Shown here piece by piece: positions 26,401 through 36,393 of a DNA stretch of 64,000 bases (positions within the stretch are counted from its first letter, which is position 1; each line of letters opens with the position of its first letter). Position numbers and translations under genes: made by a program. Under the pieces are notes generated by a model. That model searched no databases. It was not told the DNA's origin and saw nothing but the letters and a program-made list of their open reading frames with translations. This stretch comes from Hirudinaria manillensis. Lineage: Eukaryota; Annelida; Clitellata; Hirudinida; Hirudinidae. The stretch is from positions 5,922,001 through 5,986,000 of the forward strand of contig CM067531.1 of the NCBI GenBank assembly GCA_034509925.1, read 5' to 3'.

Positions 26401-29400
26401 GATGTTACCTTCTCTATTGTAACAAATGTGGCAGTTTTTATTTCATAAAAATTATGAATTTTCAAGAGATCACGGAGAAAGATTTTATGAATGAATGGAA
26501 CGAATGACTAAAGAAATAAAAAGTATTGGCTTAAAAATTAGGATTTTGAATTTCTTTGATGCATGTTACTGCTTTTGGGGCAATGTTGAATTAAAATAAA
26601 TGTTTTAGAATTTTTGGCTATTTTTTTAAAAATTGATTTTATTCAAATTTATTTTATTCATAATTAACTGATTCCAAATTTGAAAGAAAACAAGGTGGTT
26701 CTGCTGAATTCATAACTCAGTTGTGGTATTTCATTCCCAACATCGATTTGAAATCTGCCTCTGAAATTGCTTCCCCTTTGGAAACATTGATGGCTGGACA
26801 TCAATTTGTTGATTTTAATCTTTTGTGTGGCAGCATCATGCAAAAAGCATGTTAGAAAGTTGTAATTAAGTGCAAATTACAGTTAAATAGAAGCTTTTAA
26901 ATAACTTTCAGAACTTTACATTTGAAATTAGCAATATTTATTTAATTTTTCATTTTTAGTGAATAATGAGTTTGTTTGAGTGACATTAGTTAGTAGATGT
27001 TGGTAGATGAAATGTCAGTGATTTTTAACACTTCTTGAAGTCACAGGTTGCTTTGGATTTTATTTTGGATCACTTATTAGATTAGATATATATTAGATTA
27101 GACTTAAATTACATTAAATTGAATGTTCAATGAAATCAGTTTATTAATGACAATTTAGAAAAAAAATCAAATTTAGATTCTGCTTTTGTATGATCTTGCT
27201 CAATTCTTTTATTATAAAATTTCCAAATTGCTTATTTGACCAGTATTAATGCAACATATTAACATATTGTCAACATATTCTAAAAGGAATTAGTTTTGAT
27301 TAACACAACCTGAGCTTCAATTTCTCCATTGCAACATAAATAGCCCCCTCATATGCAATCAGTAGCTTCCAACAGCAGCTGAAGCTTGCTTGTTTTACAA
27401 AATGCAGTTTATTCTAAACAAGAAATTAGTTTCATCATTATCTTGTTTTCTCTTCACTTTTTGATGTCTTTTCCTAACAACGAATGAGGTGTTAGACGTG
27501 CAACGAACATCCGTTTCCTGAGTGGTATTTTGTATGTTGCAGGAGTATTGTTTAAATTTTATTATGCAATACTTTTTCAGAATACAGATGATGAAGCCAT
27601 CTCAGAGGTTACCTGGTCTTTGTATTTATTGGGGAGAAATTAATTATTAATGAGATCCATTTGTGATGTAAATCATGTATGCAAATGTGGCAAAAACATG
27701 CATTTTCCTTTCACTTTAATACTTTCCACTTTTATGGCTTTTGGGATTAAAAGACGTCAAGCAGTGCATTCTAAACTATTGTACCAATTTTCCATTTGAC
27801 TGTGGAGATTCTTTAACATGTTTTTGGTGATGCATGTCTGCACATCGTTAGCCATAACCCTATATTTATCCTTCACAAATTATTGAAATTGTAGGCCTTG
27901 AAGAAACCAGAGATTGAAATGAAACATTCAAAGAGAATGGCAATTGTTGAATTAGCTGCAACTCAAATTGCAATTCTCGAAAAAGACGGAAAAGTTACAA
28001 TCACCATGCTGAGATACGGTAACATGTCCAATACCGTTCACTGCAGGTCAGCAGTTCGGCCAACTGTGGCGAGTTTCGGCAGAAGAGAATCCAATAAATT
28101 CTTGCATTTGACTTGCAGGATCGAAACCATCGATGGAACTGCAGAAGCCACTAAGGACTACATTCCACTGAAGATGGACGTCGTTTTTGGACCAAAAGAG
28201 ACAGAAAAGAGCATCGATATTGAAATAATAGACGACGACGTTTGGGAACCCGACGAGGTCTTTTTCGTGAAGCTCTCTCTTTGTCCGGATCTGATCCAAG
28301 ATGCAGTCCTTGGAGCAAAATCTATCCAAGAAGTCACCATCCTTAATGATGATGGTTTGCATTATTTTAAGCTTTTAAAAGCAAATATTCTCTGCTCTGA
28401 ACTTTCACTATTAATATTATATTTAATATTGCAATTAAATTTATAATTGACATTATAATTCATGTTAAGTTTATAATTAACATCATAATTAATATTATAA
28501 TTGATATTGCAGAACCTGGAACGTTTGAGTTCGAGAGGCCGAGTTTTGTATTCAAGGAGAACGTGGGATTCGCGGAAATTCCGATCGTGAGGAGCAACGG
28601 AGCGGACGGAAGGGTGACTCTGCAGTGGAGGACAGAAGACATCACGGCCGTCGAGGGAAAGGATTATAAAGGCAAGGAGGGTATCGTGGTCTTTGAAACT
28701 GGTGAATTGAAGAAGAATCTTGAAATTCTCATCATAAATAATGAGGTAACTTTTAGGGAGTTACAGTGAAATGAATTAATTAATTTAGTTTTAATTAATT
28801 TATGAGTAATTAATTAATTAATTTAGGAATAAGTCAATATAATTAATAATAGTAATCATCCATGACAATTTTGAAACATGATTACAAGGAGAAAGAAAAA
28901 GACCAAAGTTTCAAAGTCATGTTGATAAGTGCAGATTCTGAAGGAGCTAAAATCGGAAGATTGAAGAAGACCATCATCACGGTGGTTGATGACGATGGTG
29001 AGAAATATTCAATCGGTTGATTCGATTGCAATAGGTTCGGCTGTTCAACGTTTCAGAGAATAACGTTTGGAGACTCTTCGCTTGAGAGTCCTCGAGTTAT
29101 TATTACGTTTGCATGACTTCATTTTGGAACTCATTGCAATACTCGAACAGAATGGCCATCTTTGAAGTGCAATCGTTTCCACGAAGGTGGTATTTGTCAT
29201 TCACTTAAAAAAAAGTAAATGAAAACATTTTCATCTGCAGACTTTAACAACATGATGACCAAATTCCTGGGCACTTTCAACGTGAACTACGACACGCTGA
29301 GGGTGGAAACCACGACGTGGTCGGAACAATTCAGGAACGCGATGAACGTCAACGGAGGCGACATCGAAAGCGCCTCGTCCATGGATTACGTGATGCACTT

Positions 29401-30164
29401 CCTGACCTTCGGATGGAAGGCACGTTTCGTCGCTTCGTTCCAGAGAAGAAGGACGTAACGTTCAAATCGTTTTAAATTTTGGCAGATTATCTTTGCTTTC
29501 ATACCTCCGACCAACCTTTGCGGCGGATGGTTGTCCTTCTTCGTGTCCCTCGTAGCCATCGGATGTCTCACGGCCGTCGTGGGGGACTTGGCGGCCATAT
29601 TCGGGTGCCTCGTAGGCCTGAAGGACAGCGTGACCGCCATCACTTTTGTCGCCATGGGTACCAGCGTTCCGGATCTCTTTGCGAGCAAGCAGGCTGCGAC
29701 GATGGAAAAAACAGCAGACAATTCTATAGGAAACGTTACCGGCAGTAATTCGGTGAACGTTTTTCTGGGACTGGGTGTTCCTTGGGTTCTGGCAGCCATA
29801 TTCTGGTCGTCACAGGTTCGACTTTCGCTTTTGTCGATGATAATATAATTCTTCACTTATTAATATTAATATTAATCAAGCTTTAGACTTGGAATTATAT
29901 CTTTTACAAAAACAATTTCAGGGGAAGGTTTTTGAAGTGCCTGCTGGTACTTTATCGTTTAGTGTGGTGGTGTACGTGGTACTGGCTCTCGGTTGCATCA
30001 TCATGCTTTTCATCAGACGTTCCTCTGCCTGTCTGGGCAAGGCAGAGCTGGGCGGCCCGAGGGTTCCGAAGATCGTGACGGCTTTTGTTTTTGTCTCCAT
30101 GTGGATTATTTATCTTTTGCTCTCAGCATTTCAAGCATATGGATACATCGAACCAAATTTCTAG
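23484..30164 (+). CDS. Na+/Ca2+ exchanger (SLC8/NCX-like)
   Basis: NCX proteins extrude one Ca2+ for three Na+ across the plasma membrane. Exons: 23484-23765, 23828-24269, 25163-25209, 25530-25622, 25800-25970, 27895-28046, 28119-28354, 28513-28745, 28889-28997, 29241-29419, 29486-29815, 29922-30164. Phases agree throughout, giving 838 aa (842 from an upstream in-frame ATG at 23472). Alpha-1 repeat: LMALGSSAPEILL (about 105-117) and GPGTIVGSAAFN. Alpha-2 repeat: GTSVPDLFAS (706-715) and GNVTGSNSVNVFLG (730-743). Between them is a large cytoplasmic loop with two Calx-beta domains; the first keeps the Ca-binding IDDDVWEPDE motif (433-442). The segment after the fifth helix is acidic instead of carrying the basic XIP sequence. 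The donor after 29419 is GC. The intron 28047-28118 is 72 nt, in frame and stop-free. The N-terminus has Asn-X-Ser/Thr sites but no obvious cleavable signal. Confidence 0.96.
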
Positions 30165-32073
30165 AGGCGGATTTAATTTTTCTGCTCGAGTCTGATATTT
30201 GGTGGGAGGTATCTTCTGAAAAACTATTTTTATTAGAGGGTTGACCCTTTTGTTTTACATGTTTTTATTCACTCTGTTTCTTCCCTTCGAGTTGTTTCCT
30301 TCTGCGACGTCTCTCGTAGCGACCATGACTTGAAAAGTTCTCATTTTATAGAAACTCTTTGTGGGAGAGGCTTAATATTTTCTATCGCTAATTTTGCGAC
30401 CTCATCATTTTTGTTCTTCAAATATTTATGCTGCAGCGAGTTGAAATCACAAGAGTATGGCAAAAAATTGATTTTGTGGCTGTAACGTTGTTATAATGAT
30501 GTCCAATAGTGGTCTCAAGCAAAACAAAGATCATCAGTCTTGCTTTGAATTAAATCTTGTTGTTTCAGAACATGATTTGCTGAGATAAATTGCTAAAGTT
30601 GCATTTCTTCCTGTCTTAGTTGGTAATTTACATTTAAACTTGTGAAATAATTTCACTTCTAAAATCGGTTACAATGGTGGCCTGTTTGATCGACTTGATT
30701 TTGTAACAATGTTCATTCAAATGATGTTTAAACATCTCTTCAAGCGGATGGCAAAAACGCATCGAAGGGAAAACGGAAGTTCACCGGAACAATAGGGCGC
30801 GAAAATTCTTATGAAGAAAAATATATTTTACTTATTATGCCCTGTAAGATGGAACCACGTAAAGTGTACATCGTGTATCTTGAAAGGATACTCAACTTAC
30901 AAACTCGCATAATTTCAGTGTGCAAACCAACGTACAAACTTAACAATATTTACAAACGCTGATGTTCGTGATTATTGTCTCCGTTCCAGAAATAGACTTC
31001 GTTCCGAGCGACGAATTATTTCCTGCGAAATGCCTAAGACCCCGGGCTATACTTCTATCCCTCTAAAAACCAGATCTTCAATTTCCTTGTCAATATTCAA
31101 ATCGTTCATAAGACGAGTTACCTAAATTTCGGTAATCTTAATAAGAGGAACTCCTCTTGAACTGACCATTATAACAATAACTGAATATTTTCAAATTTTC
31201 TTGTGCTCCTACCTCCTGCATGTAACATTCGTTTTGCTTATGCCCATTATGTTATTATGAAAATAAATTTAAAAAAATGCATTTCTTTTGACGAGGTGGG
31301 AACCGAGATGGTCTCTCAATGCGCTCTCATAGCGGGAGGCATCAGGTGATTATATAAAAACCTCATTTATAAAAACAAACCACGATATTCATCTGGCGAG
31401 AAAGAATAGCATTCAAGGAGCTCAAAGCCAATCAATAAGAAAGAATTCGCCACACAGCTCTACGACCTGTTCTGGCATGAAAAAATGCTTTTATCATATT
31501 TAGATTAAAGATTTAGATTTAGGATTCCCGCTGTTCCTCACTACACAACATGTTAAGCAACTGACATCCAACAGATGAATGCGTCAAAGCCAACGCCTCG
31601 AAGTCACAATCATTGAGTTCAATTCTTTATTTAGATTGGGGATTGATTGCATCAAAACTTTGGGTGGGAAGACAGTAGACTTTAAAGATAGGAACATACA
31701 TATAATAAGAATTTGGTATTTATCAAGTTGAACAAGAAACAAAATAAACATCAAGTTGCAACACTGCACAGGCTAGCAAAGCCAGAAACAGAGTCTTCAA
31801 TTCAAGTTTATCAAATTTATTTACAGATTTCATCAGGGGAACAAATATACAAACAAGCATTTAGTGCTTTTAGGACATGTTTCCTTGGGCGAACAAATGA
31901 AAAATATCACCAAAGAGAAACAAGAAAACAATTAGTCTACTTCAATTCAACTTGAGGCAAACACAACATTCTCAATCAAGTTCTTCCTTTGTGTCTTGAA
32001 ATTACTGATCACAGAATCGGAATAGGTTTGAATAAAGTTAATCGGAAAGTTTTAGAAAAAAGATTTTTTAATT
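30165..32073. other. Intergenic region, SLC8-like 3' side
   Basis: This region contains the exchanger 3' UTR and the 3' end of the minus-strand CIR1-like gene. No further exon or RNA gene was recognised, and open frames are short and lack domains. Confidence 0.5.
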
Positions 32074-32106
32074 TCAGTCCCCCTTCTTTGACTTCTTATT
32101 CTTGTG

Positions 32107-32138
<32 letters not shown>

Positions 32139-34048
32139 GCCAGTCTTCATCAGAATGTTTCAATGAACCTGAAAATAAAAAAATTTCACATTGAAGATGT
32201 TATTATAACTACTAGAGCCACTGTAATGAAAACTAACAAGTTCAGCAGAGTATGAACTTTGGAATCACTTAATTCAAGAATTAATCATTAATTAAGTAAT
32301 TAAATATTATTAAATAAATATCGTTTATAAATAATGCAATATTATTTCCTCCTAAATATTTCAAATAGAAAAAAATACTTCTTTCATTTGCTTTATCTTT
32401 TTTCTTCTTCTTTGAAATCTTCTCAAGTTTCCTGAAATGTCATTCAATTGCTTGATGCCTCAGTAAGATGAAGTCATAATTTATCAAATGAATCAAACCA
32501 TTATATTGTATTTTTATGAAATGCATAAAATTATAATAAATATGAACAAATATTTGGTCAAAATACATTTGTAGATAGAATGACACGTGTGATTGTCCCT
32601 AATAAATTGATAATAAAGCGTAAATAAAGTTACTTTAGGAGCTTCTTCTTCTGTTCATCAGTCAAACCTTTAAGGAATGCAACTTCAGGATCCTCAGTTT
32701 GTGGTTTGTTGCATGATGACTTTGCTACAGGATTTATTGATCGCATAATTGAATTAATTGAAGTAACATTAATTGAGGTTACAAACATTATTCAATAAAT
32801 AACATTTGCACAGAGTTAATTAACATTATTAGCAACATTGCTTCGAGCAAACACTTCCTTGTTGCACTCATTGACATCAGAAGTTAAACATTTAAGTGTT
32901 AAATCCATAAAAGATCGAATCCGTCGCATCGGAGACTCACGTCGAGGAGGTTCCATGGTGCAGTCGACTGCAAACAAAGGACAAATCCTGTCCGTGTTTA
33001 CGTGGCCCCACTTGTGGCATTTGATGCACCTCACATTCCTCACTTCAATTCCAAAAGGTTGATCCAAGATGTTTTCGTCTCCCTTCGCGTAAGCCTCCCT
33101 CGGCGCGTTGTATTTTCGCTGCCACTCGAACTTGAATTCCATTTCATTTTCTTCTGCCTAAGGATGTCGAATCGATCGGGATTCTCGATATCGTGAAGTT
33201 AGAAAAAAAACTTAAATCTGGAACTGACCTCTTTCTCTTTATTGGAGAGCATGAAAATAAATGTCATCGCCATTAATATCAAAAAGTGAAAGTATCGTCA
33301 TAAAATTATACGCCTCTAATAAGTTGTAGTTATGTCAGGAACTAATTATTTTAATTACAATTTATAAACAATTAAGGAAATTAACCTTTTCCAGCTCCAG
33401 GAGGAGGGTCATACATAAAATTCAGACCGACTTTTGCCTTTTCATCTCCAAGTAAAGCTCTGCATAAATTATTCCATAACTTGAACCATTTATCAGCTCT
33501 TTCTTTCATTTGAATGAAATTATAGTACTTTTCAAATTTGTAACCTAGTTACTCCTAAATATATTAAAAAAAAATGCAATTGCCTATAAGCAAAATAAAG
33601 TATTGTAGCATTTGATAATCAAGATGCATGTAAATGCATTAATAATTAATATGTTTTAATAATTAACTCTTTTTTGTATTCCCTTTCTAAGGGCTGTTTG
33701 CAATGTACTTTTTGCAACCATCTGCTATTCAAATGTTTTCCAACAAGTTTTCCAACTTTTTAATAAAAGCCCCACCTATTTGCATACAACTCTTGTTCCC
33801 TCTGGTACTGATTCATTAAGTCTTCTTGCTTCTTTTTTTCATATTCTGCTTTTTGTTCAGCCATCCATACCTGAAAAGGCAAAATTGGTGGATAATGAGA
33901 GTTGAGACTTATACTCACCCAGTAAAATAAATGTTTAATTATCTTTGGTAAAAATGAGCTACTTTAACAAGCCTACCCTTTTAATATTTTCTTTGCTTCC
34001 AGGATGGAAGAACTTTTTAGTCATATAATTATTAAATCCTTTTCCCAT
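32074..34048 (-). CDS. CIR1-like co-repressor interacting with RBPJ
   Basis: CIR1 is a nuclear protein that in vertebrates links the Notch-pathway factor RBPJ (CBF1) to histone deacetylase complexes and also associates with splicing factors. Exons: 34048-33977, 33870-33776, 33459-33386, 33236-33229, 33157-32941, 32724-32634, 32431-32379, 32168-32074. All are GT-AG, phases match, and the product is 234 aa, about half the vertebrate length. The N-terminus [20 protein letters not shown] followed by [16 protein letters not shown] is the Cir_N domain. [12 protein letters not shown] and [18 protein letters not shown] follow; the latter is a CCHC-like motif that is very well conserved in CIR1. [11 protein letters not shown] then leads into a lysine-rich segment. 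The long RS/K-rich tail of vertebrate CIR1 is absent, and the protein ends in 11 consecutive His plus KNKKSKKGD. The fourth exon is only 8 nt. The junction 32941/32724 skips a segment that vertebrate CIR1 has; phase supports it, but an extra exon cannot be excluded. Confidence 0.9.
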
Positions 34049-34499
34049 TTTTGATGTCTTAGTCTGGACAATTTAAATGCAAGAAAGTAATCTAATGCCA
34101 AAAATTAAAGTTTGCAAATCTCATTCGGCACAGTTCAATCGGCTTCTCCATCGCAATCCGAAACGATAAAAAGCTCAATGTAAATAAAAGACGTAATAAG
34201 GCCAAGATTAGATTCATATATTCTTTTAAGCACTATTTCATCGTCATTGGTATGCTTAATAAAACTATTTTTGCGAAATCTTTGCTATCTGAGAAATATT
34301 CTTTTTTAAATTTACAGTTATTGATTATGAAACGAGAATATGCAAATGAGGGAATTTGTTCAATTTAAAGATAACAATCGAGATTTTATAAATAACAATG
34401 ATGATAATAAATATGGACTCAATTTAAAGTCTTTTCGAATCATCAGCAGTAAATACTTTGGCAATTCCAGTGCCCACGTAAAGCCTTGAAGCTATTGCA

Positions 34500-34600
34500 T
34501 ACTTGATTGGAGGAAGTCTGAGAGGGGGGCACCCTGGGTATTGGCCAAGGGCGCCGGTGGCTAGGGGTGCCAAAGGGGCTCAGAGTACGAATCAACGATG
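34500..34600. other. GC-rich unexplained patch
   Basis: About 100 bp rich in GGGG/GGGC (for example GGCGCCGGTGGCTAGGGG), far above the surrounding GC content, directly followed by a telomere-like stretch. It has no coding potential over a useful length and may be the edge of an inserted repeat. Confidence 0.4.
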
Positions 34601-34611
34601 GATTTGTTGGA

Positions 34612-34632
34612 TTACCCTAACCTAACCCTAAT
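34612..34632 (-). repeat. Short interstitial telomere-like repeat (CCCTAA)n
   Basis: The sequence CCCTAACCTAACCCTAATCC is an imperfect run of the reverse complement of TTAGGG, the usual metazoan telomere unit. Confidence 0.7.
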
Positions 34633-35479
34633 CCTAAAACATTAATAAAAACTGGAATTCACACTTATTTTAAGTATGCAGTACAAACAATGCTGTTTTC
34701 GCCAGACCTAAATTTCGGAAACTTTCACTGATGTTGAGGGGTAAGAACCGTGCATTGATATTTGCGATTGTAAGATGCTGGAGGATGCTTACGAAGATAC
34801 TGGGATTGGCGGTCATGGGCCAGGGACACAAATTTGAACGATTTGTCCTGGTCGCCAAAAATCCTCACCAGGCCTCTCAGAGATCGAGCAAAATTGACCA
34901 TAGGACCCGAAAGCTTCTAATGCTTAGATTTCGTCATCCTACAGGAGAAATAAGTCGATAGCATATGAAGAGGCGCAATGGAGACTTGTCCAACAAGCAA
35001 TCTGCAATATTTGCTCTAAAATTCACGTCTTGTGTGTTAATATCAATTATCCCTGACAATAAAAACATGGCACAAATAACAAATTAAATAGTGAGAAAGT
35101 TTGGTTAGGTCTTTAGATTAAAGTGAGAAAATAATTTTATTGCTGTTGCAATATTGGAAAATAAGTCGATGGAGCAGGTGTAAGCAATGTTTCGTTCAAA
35201 GTTTAAATTTAATTATTTTGGTTCTCGAACTCAAAGACCATCAGATCCCTAGCACTAACACTAATTTCTTAGCAACTAAGTTTACAATTCAAAGTTTATT
35301 TGATATTGTTTGTACAAATGACGGGTCATTTAATTATTTCCGCTGCTGGGTCAACGATTGGTAACGTAAATAAAATCCAGAAATCAATCCATCCATCGAA
35401 AACAATTTGACGACGTAATTAAAGACATTTAATCAATCAACGGTGTTCTGCTCAAAGCGTGCATGTCGGTCGCATCCTT

Positions 35480-35486
35480 TATAAAG
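35480..35486 (+). promoter_or_regulatory. TATA box candidate for the POU gene
   Basis: TATAAAG lies 92 bp before the ATG at 35572. Initiation about 30 bp downstream would give a 5' UTR of roughly 60 nt, which suits an intronless gene. This is a sequence match only. Confidence 0.45.
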
Positions 35487-35571
35487 AAGTGTCGCATTCG
35501 GACCGGGAAAACATTCTCGTAGAAATCGTAGGAAACGTAGGCTCGAAGTTCTTTTTGTAGGAATTTGAAAA

Positions 35572-36393
35572 ATGAACAAGGAAGATAATTATATAACTGT
35601 TAAACAAGATAATTATATATCTGTTAATGCATTCAATTCGATTGACGAGGTTCATAAATTTTGGCCCAACAACTTTAGTGACATCTATTTTCTAAATAAG
35701 AAGGAAAGATATGGACTCAAAACAAGAGATGCCGACCAGCCTGACTTAACCCAACTTAACAAGGAACAACTGGGAAAGTGCCTATATTTGAATGATTCAC
35801 TCGAAACAAATTCTGAAATTGAATATTCCAAGCGAGATGAACAAAAGCATTGTCCCGACATTCTCGAGGGTTTTGTGAAACTATTCAAACAGCGAAGAAT
35901 TAAGTTGGGCTTCACCCAAGCCGATGTTGGTCTGGCCCTGGGAACTCTCTATGGCAACGTCTTCTCTCAGACAACAATTTGCCGTTTCGAGGCTCTACAA
36001 CTAAGTCTGAAAAATATGAAAAAGCTTCAACCTCTGCTTGAGAAGTGGCTTGAAGAAACCGATTCGAGTAGGAATTCCCCGACGAACATCGACAAAATGG
36101 CCTCACAGAGCAAGAAGAGAAAGAAACGAACCAGCATCGACTTAAACGTCAAAGAAGTTCTTGAAGAGGCTTTCAGTCAGCAGCCAAAACCGTCTGCTTC
36201 GGACATTGGCAAGATGTCAGACAAACTTCAACTCGAAAAGGAAGTCATTCGTGTCTGGTTTTGCAATCGCCGACAAAAAGAGAAGCGAAGCAGTTCTTCA
36301 TTTGATGGATCAAGCGAATCTTTCCCTTCGAGTTTTTCTGATGAAAGTTTGACCGAAGAAATCAGTTCAAATGTCGTGCTTCGATTTCAGTAA
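35572..36393 (+). CDS. POU class III homeobox transcription factor (Brn1/2/4, POU3F-like)
   Basis: POU3 factors bind octamer-type DNA with a bipartite domain and control neural and other cell fates. The gene is a single 273-codon exon, as POU3 genes are intronless in vertebrates. The POU-specific domain spans about 96-165, with the diagnostic class III stretch [19 protein letters not shown] then [20 protein letters not shown]. After a short linker, the homeodomain (about 181-240) begins KKRKKRTSI and its recognition helix reads [15 protein letters not shown], with the Cys characteristic of POU homeodomains. Odd points: the start of the POU-specific domain ([11 protein letters not shown]) departs from the usual DLEQFAKQF, and [17 protein letters not shown] differs from the more common NMCKLKPLLNKWLEE. 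The 95-residue N-terminus lacks the Gly/His/Gln runs common in POU3 proteins. A Ser-rich tail follows. A divergent POU3 paralogue is the best reading. Confidence 0.95.
   Translation: MNKEDNYITVKQDNYISVNAFNSIDEVHKFWPNNFSDIYFLNKKERYGLKTRDADQPDLTQLNKEQLGKCLYLNDSLETNSEIEYSKRDEQKHCPDILEGFVKLFKQRRIKLGFTQADVGLALGTLYGNVFSQTTICRFEALQLSLKNMKKLQPLLEKWLEETDSSRNSPTNIDKMASQSKKRKKRTSIDLNVKEVLEEAFSQQPKPSASDIGKMSDKLQLEKEVIRVWFCNRRQKEKRSSSSFDGSSESFPSSFSDESLTEEISSNVVLRFQ

Larger units (their letters stand above)
34049..35571. other. Intergenic region between CIR1-like and POU3-like genes
   Basis: A divergent promoter region. It contains a GC-rich patch (34500-34595) followed by telomere-like CCCTAA repeats (34612-34632) and an unassigned open frame at 34731-34961 with no recognisable domain. 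A TATA box candidate for the POU gene lies at 35480. Confidence 0.5.

Noticed and set aside
29386..29856. 156-residue minus-strand open frame
   Set aside because: Antisense to the exchanger alpha-2 exon, whose sense frame is fully explained by the NCX family.
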